This document shows, one piece after another, positions 31,847-34,386 of a DNA stretch of 34,386 nucleotides. Numbering within the stretch: position 1 is the first letter of the stretch; each line of letters begins with the position of its first letter. Where the stretch lies: assembly GCA_003228685.1 (NCBI GenBank), contig QIFC01000093.1, positions 1-34,386 of the forward strand. The letters are read 5' to 3'. The DNA is from Chloroflexota bacterium. Its GTDB lineage: Bacteria; Chloroflexota; Dehalococcoidia; DSTF01; RBG-16-68-14. The position numbers were made by a program, and so were the translations under genes. The notes below the pieces were generated by a model. It was given only the letters and a program-made list of their open reading frames with translations, had not been told where the DNA came from and made no database searches.

Positions 31847-32533
31847 TTACTCCCCTTTACCTAGCCACTTCTCTTCCATTCCCGTCTCTGGTTGCTCGTT
31901 GGCGTGCTCCCACGTCTCGCCCCAGCGATTCCTAAACGCCACCTTCGAGACGGGCTTTCGTTTGACCGGCCCGGGTTTGTCGAGCGGGTAACCCACGGGC
32001 ACCAGACAGTAGACCTGGTTGTCGTCCGGGATGCCCAGCGTCTCGATCAGCTCCGGCGCGTGCGTGAGTGGCAGGTTGAAAATGGATGCGCCCAGCCCAA
32101 GCGCCCGCGCCGCCAGGAGCAGGTTCTGTACCGCCGGGAACGTGCTGCCTCCGGGGCTGGAGTGCCGTCCCTTGCGGCCACAGAAGACGACCACGGCGGG
32201 CGCTTCATGCAGATGTAGGGCCAAGTACTCCACCGAGCGCAGCGACAGGCGTTGCGTCTTTGGCAGCGCGTCCATCTTTTCGGGATGTTCCGCAAGATCG
32301 GGCTGATATCGCGACCAGCTCTCGTTCGCCCATTCGCCCAGCTTTGCCATCACGTCTCTGTCAGTTACTACAATAAAGCGCCAGTCCTGCGCGTTTTGCC
32401 CTGACGGGGCTCGGATCGCGGCGTCAAGCAATTGGAAGAGGACGTCCTCCGGCAGCGGGTCCGGCTTGAGCCGCCGCAGCGCCCTGGTGCTGTAGATCGC
32501 TTCAAACAGGGAGATGGGTGGTGTGTCACTCAC
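31847..32533 (-). CDS. Nitroreductase-family FMN oxidoreductase
   Basis: A 228-residue flavoprotein. FMN contacts: the STRALRRLKPD arginines near residue 17, APSGQNAQDWRF near 43, and ALGLGASIFNLPL plus VPVGYPLDKP in the C-terminal half. The GTG start at 32533 gives the normal N-terminus. The family reduces nitro groups, quinones, flavins or enoyl bonds; partner SDR genes do not define the substrate. It is divergent from tRNA-Asp, whose promoter starts 21 bp away. Confidence 0.85.
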   Translation of the reverse strand: MSDTPPISLFEAIYSTRALRRLKPDPLPEDVLFQLLDAAIRAPSGQNAQDWRFIVVTDRDVMAKLGEWANESWSRYQPDLAEHPEKMDALPKTQRLSLRSVEYLALHLHEAPAVVVFCGRKGRHSSPGGSTFPAVQNLLLAARALGLGASIFNLPLTHAPELIETLGIPDDNQVYCLVPVGYPLDKPGPVKRKPVSKVAFRNRWGETWEHANEQPETGMEEKWLGKGE

Positions 32534-32553
32534 AGTGCGGCATCATAGCGGAA

Positions 32554-32581
32554 TTGGCCGAACCAGGAAACGTGATATACT
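32554..32581 (+). promoter_or_regulatory. Sigma70-type promoter of tRNA-Asp
   Basis: TTGGCC (32554-32559), 16 bases, TATACT (32576-32581). The 5' leader contains a 7-bp hairpin, GTGCCGG (32586-32592) with CCGGCAC (32598-32604), 7 bases before the mature tRNA. Confidence 0.6.
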
Positions 32582-32611
32582 TTCAGTGCCGGTTCGTCCG
32601 GCACATCACGC

Positions 32612-32688
32612 GGCCGCGTGGTGTAGCGGCCTAACACGCCACCCTGTCAAGGTGGAGATCGGCGGTTCGAATCCGCTCGCGGTCGCCA
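32612..32688 (+). tRNA. tRNA-Asp (anticodon GTC)
   Basis: Acceptor GGCCGCG pairs with CGCGGTC; the D-arm TGGTGTAGCGGCCTAACAC is typical of tRNA-Asp; CCACC-CTGTCAA-GGTGG gives anticodon GTC; T-arm GGTTCGAATCC. Discriminator G at 32685 and encoded CCA at 32686-32688. Confidence 0.96.
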
Positions 32689-32697
32689 TAATAGTTC

Positions 32698-32730
32698 GAC
32701 CACCAGGCATTTGCCTGGTGGTCTTACATT
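32698..32730 (+). terminator. Rho-independent terminator after tRNA-Asp
   Basis: GACCACCAGGC (32698-32708), loop ATTT, GCCTGGTGGTC (32713-32723): an 11-bp perfect stem, followed by TTACATTT. It begins 10 bases after the CCA and also stands between the tRNA and the convergent selenoprotein gene. Confidence 0.85.
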
Positions 32731-32773
32731 TCTGCCTTTCTGCCGGCTTCTGCCGTCGCCGCTTAGGGGCGTC

Positions 32774-33817
32774 CTACATCTTTAGTGGCGGGTAGTAGTT
32801 TTCCGCGCCAATCTTGCGCACGTCGCTCAGCCAGTCGCCCTCGTACTCTTCGGACGGGCCCTGCGTTGGGTTGACTGAATTCCAGGCCTGGCGCCTGTAG
32901 GTCCAGTTATCAGGCTGGAGCCTGTGCGCCTCGCGCCAGTGCTTCACGGCTAGCTCCGTGCCGCCTGTCCGGTGTAAGTGCTCGCCCAGCTCGAAATGGG
33001 CGGCCGCCAGGCCCTCGTCGCGAGGCCGTGGGCGGCTTTGTTCGATCACCTCTTTAGGTCCGAGAGCGAAGCGGCTTTCCGATCCATGTTCGACCCAATC
33101 GCGGAGCGCGCCGACGTAGACCTCAGGTTCGTTTCTGATCTTTTTCGCTTCCGTCAGCATCTCACGCACCTGGTCAGGCAGTCCTTCGGGGATCTCAGCG
33201 TTCTGCAGTGGTGAAGGGGCGGGGAAGGCGGGCTCCGGCGGCCTCACGATTATGCCCTCTTCGTCGATCCAGATGCCGGAAGGCACGTTGACCACGCCGA
33301 AGAGCGCACCCAGACTGTGCTGCGCATCGATCAGTGATGGGTGGTTGGGCGCGTTTGCCTCGATCACGCCTCGCGCCGCGTCAACATTCGAGTCCAGCGC
33401 GACCGCGACGATCTCCAAGCCCTTGGGGTAAAGCTCGTTGCGCAGTTCCTGCCACCCGGGCAGGTCCATCCTGCAGCCTCACCACGAAGCCCATGCGACG
33501 AGCAGCACCTTTCGTCCGCGCAGCGAGCTGAGGCGGAAGGGATTGCCCTTCCAATCTGGCAGCTCCATCTCTGATGCGAGAGCGCTGGTGAGTGCCTTAC
33601 CGCCGCTCTCGGGGCCGAGCGCCCAAAGGCCCGCGTCTGGCTCGAGTATGAGGGGCATCGAGAGATGATCGGAGATCGTTGTTAGGTCGACAGTGTCCGA
33701 TACCGGGTCTGGCAGTGGGACGCAGCGGTCACCCTTGCAGGCGCCTTCCGGACGGAACTCCCAGCCGGTTTCCTGCTCGAACTCACGGCGATCGATCGTG
33801 ACGTTGTTGGAGATCAT
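32774..33817 (-). CDS. Thioredoxin-like (redoxin) selenoprotein, TGA read as selenocysteine
   Basis: One 347-codon frame interrupted by a single TGA at 33481-33479 (codon 113). Before it the protein reads PFRLSSLRGRKVLLVAWASW, the second strand of a thioredoxin fold; after it G-C-R-M-D-L-P-G-W continues the active-site helix, and EIVAVALD, NHPSLIDA and VVNVPSGIWIDEEG (cis-Pro loop) complete an AhpC/TlpA-like domain. TGA thus falls where a peroxidatic or redox Cys belongs (Sec113-Gly-Cys115). A TPR-like helical tail ends the protein. The N-terminal 110 residues include GWEFRPEGACKGDRCVPLPD with two more cysteines. No signal peptide is seen, so it is probably cytoplasmic. A SECIS-like hairpin follows the TGA. 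Alternatives, a nonsense mutation or sequencing error, are less likely given frame continuity on both sides and the hairpin. Confidence 0.85.
33448..33481 (-). promoter_or_regulatory. Bacterial SECIS-like element with UGA codon
   Basis: On the minus strand the UGA is followed by 14 bases, then CCUGCC, loop CGGGU, GGCAGG: a perfect 6-bp stem with a G-rich 5-base loop. The loop starts 20 bases after UGA, inside the 16-37 range known for bacterial SECIS elements. A lower helix (GCAG with CUGC, across an internal loop) can extend it. A competing 5-bp hairpin (GCAGG/CCUGC) is also possible. Confidence 0.7.
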
Positions 33818-33865
33818 GATGTCAGCGCGAGGATAGCACAGTGTCGCTCTAGAGCGGTTCCGCTG

Positions 33866-34386
33866 CTAACTGTCTGACTGACTCGGGATGTATGGGCTGA
33901 TGTGCCTGAGGACGTCTCTAATCGAGGCGATGCGCGTGGCCTTGCCGTCCGTAACGACAGGGATGTGGCGAAAGCCGCCTACTGACATCTTGTGCAGCGC
34001 CACAGCGAGCGTATCGTCTTCTTGCAGGATGACCGGATCCGGCGACATCAGTTCGCGAACGGCGAGCGCGTTCAGGTCGACGTCGTCTCCCGCGGCCTTG
34101 AGGAGCACATCGCGCTCCGTCAGGATCCCCACGAGTTCGTCGCCGTCTCTCACGAGCACGGCCGAAACGCGGTTCTCCTGCATGCTGTGGATGACCAATC
34201 CCACCGGATCACCGGGAGCGACGGGCGGTGGCGCGTCGGCGTCGACGGCTCCAATGGTGTCGGTGATGATGTGTTGTGTGAAGTCGTCCTCGGCGTCCGG
34301 ATGCGTGAGGTCGTGCAGGTCGCTGCCGCAGCTCTCGCAGAACTCGGCCCCTGCGATGTTTTGTGTGTTGCAGTTTGGGCAGATCA
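33866..34386 (-). CDS. Zinc-ribbon and tandem-CBS-domain protein (start codon cut by window edge)
   Basis: The frame stays open to the edge and its last two bases read as the TG of a start codon (A at position 34387 expected), giving a protein of about 173 residues, ICPNCNTQNIAG... The N-terminus is a four-Cys zinc ribbon (CPNC at 3-6, CESC at 17-20), followed by an acidic linker and two CBS motifs: ENRVSAVLVRDGDELVGILT-type and VGGFRHIPVVTDG, with RDVLRHISPYI at the end. CBS pairs bind adenine nucleotides and act as regulatory modules; target unknown. A shorter GTG start at 34204 would lose the ribbon and half of the first CBS motif and is not preferred. Confidence 0.8.
   Translation of the reverse strand, partial: ICPNCNTQNIAGAEFCESCGSDLHDLTHPDAEDDFTQHIITDTIGAVDADAPPPVAPGDPVGLVIHSMQENRVSAVLVRDGDELVGILTERDVLLKAAGDDVDLNALAVRELMSPDPVILQEDDTLAVALHKMSVGGFRHIPVVTDGKATRIASIRDVLRHISPYIPSQSDS

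Noticed and set aside
33479..33817. Stand-alone 112-residue ORF and, next to it, a separate 231-residue ORF starting at 33469
   Set aside because: They are in the same frame, separated only by a TGA and three codons, and together make one thioredoxin-fold protein; treated as a selenoprotein gene.
1..34386. CRISPR arrays, prophage structural genes, toxin-antitoxin pairs
   Set aside because: No regularly spaced repeats with unique spacers, no phage morphogenesis proteins and no small paired ORFs with recognisable toxin features were seen.

Overview
The window is a gene-dense, GC-rich bacterial chromosome segment. The mix of genes suggests a Chloroflexota-like organism of the SAR202/Dehalococcoidia type: tandem cytoplasmic BNR propellers, a split ADP-forming acyl-CoA synthetase, many threonine/proline/aspartate-rich lipoproteins, a very long coiled-coil ABC adaptor, and a redoxin selenoprotein. 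This is inference from gene content; there is no rRNA or marker tree to confirm it.

Layout. 1-90: edge of a probable insertion sequence (two 20-bp direct repeats). 93-4627 (minus): operon of three paralogous BNR beta-propellers and a DUF3105 lipoprotein. 4748-6904 (minus): alpha and beta subunits of an NDP-forming acyl-CoA synthetase. 7137-7211: tRNA-Gly(GCC). 7393-12608 (minus): six-gene periplasmic electron-transfer operon, read as Tat-type 4x[4Fe-4S] protein, NrfD/ActC membrane quinol subunit, anchored Ig-like protein, monohaem cytochrome c, ethylbenzene-dehydrogenase-gamma-like lipoprotein and HmuY-like protein. 12795-14986 (plus): a divergent NarL-type response regulator and HisKA_3 kinase. 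15073-15120: a dead copy of the 3' part of tRNA-Gly. 15326-19839 (plus): MacAB-like ABC exporter with an 826-residue adaptor. 19863-22684 (minus): TldE/TldD protease. 22890-28106: branched-chain-amino-acid-type ABC importer, with the binding protein convergent to livGFHM. 28211-32533: two SDR enzymes, a small membrane hydrolase, seryl-tRNA synthetase and a nitroreductase. 32612-32688: tRNA-Asp(GTC). 32774-33817 (minus): thioredoxin-like selenoprotein read through an in-frame TGA. 33866-edge (minus): zinc-ribbon plus CBS protein.

Two observations stand out. First, the respiratory operon together with its two-component system, and nothing else, lies between an intact tRNA-Gly and a 47/48-identical copy of that tRNA's 3' part. 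The repeat begins exactly at the anticodon loop, and the displaced copy is followed by a strong terminator that the intact gene lacks. That is the footprint of site-specific integration, so this looks like a self-contained, self-regulated electron-transfer islet without its own integrase and without a molybdenum catalytic subunit. Second, what a gene caller would split into two ORFs (32774-33469 and 33479-33817) is one redoxin gene: TGA replaces a Cys in the active site (W-Sec-G-C-R), and a bacterial SECIS-like hairpin with a G-rich loop lies 20 nt downstream.

Gene coupling is tight throughout: ATGA, GTGA, TGATG or TAATG overlaps occur in the BNR, liv, macB, two-component and cytochrome operons. 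Positions and motifs were read by eye; no database search or folding program was run.
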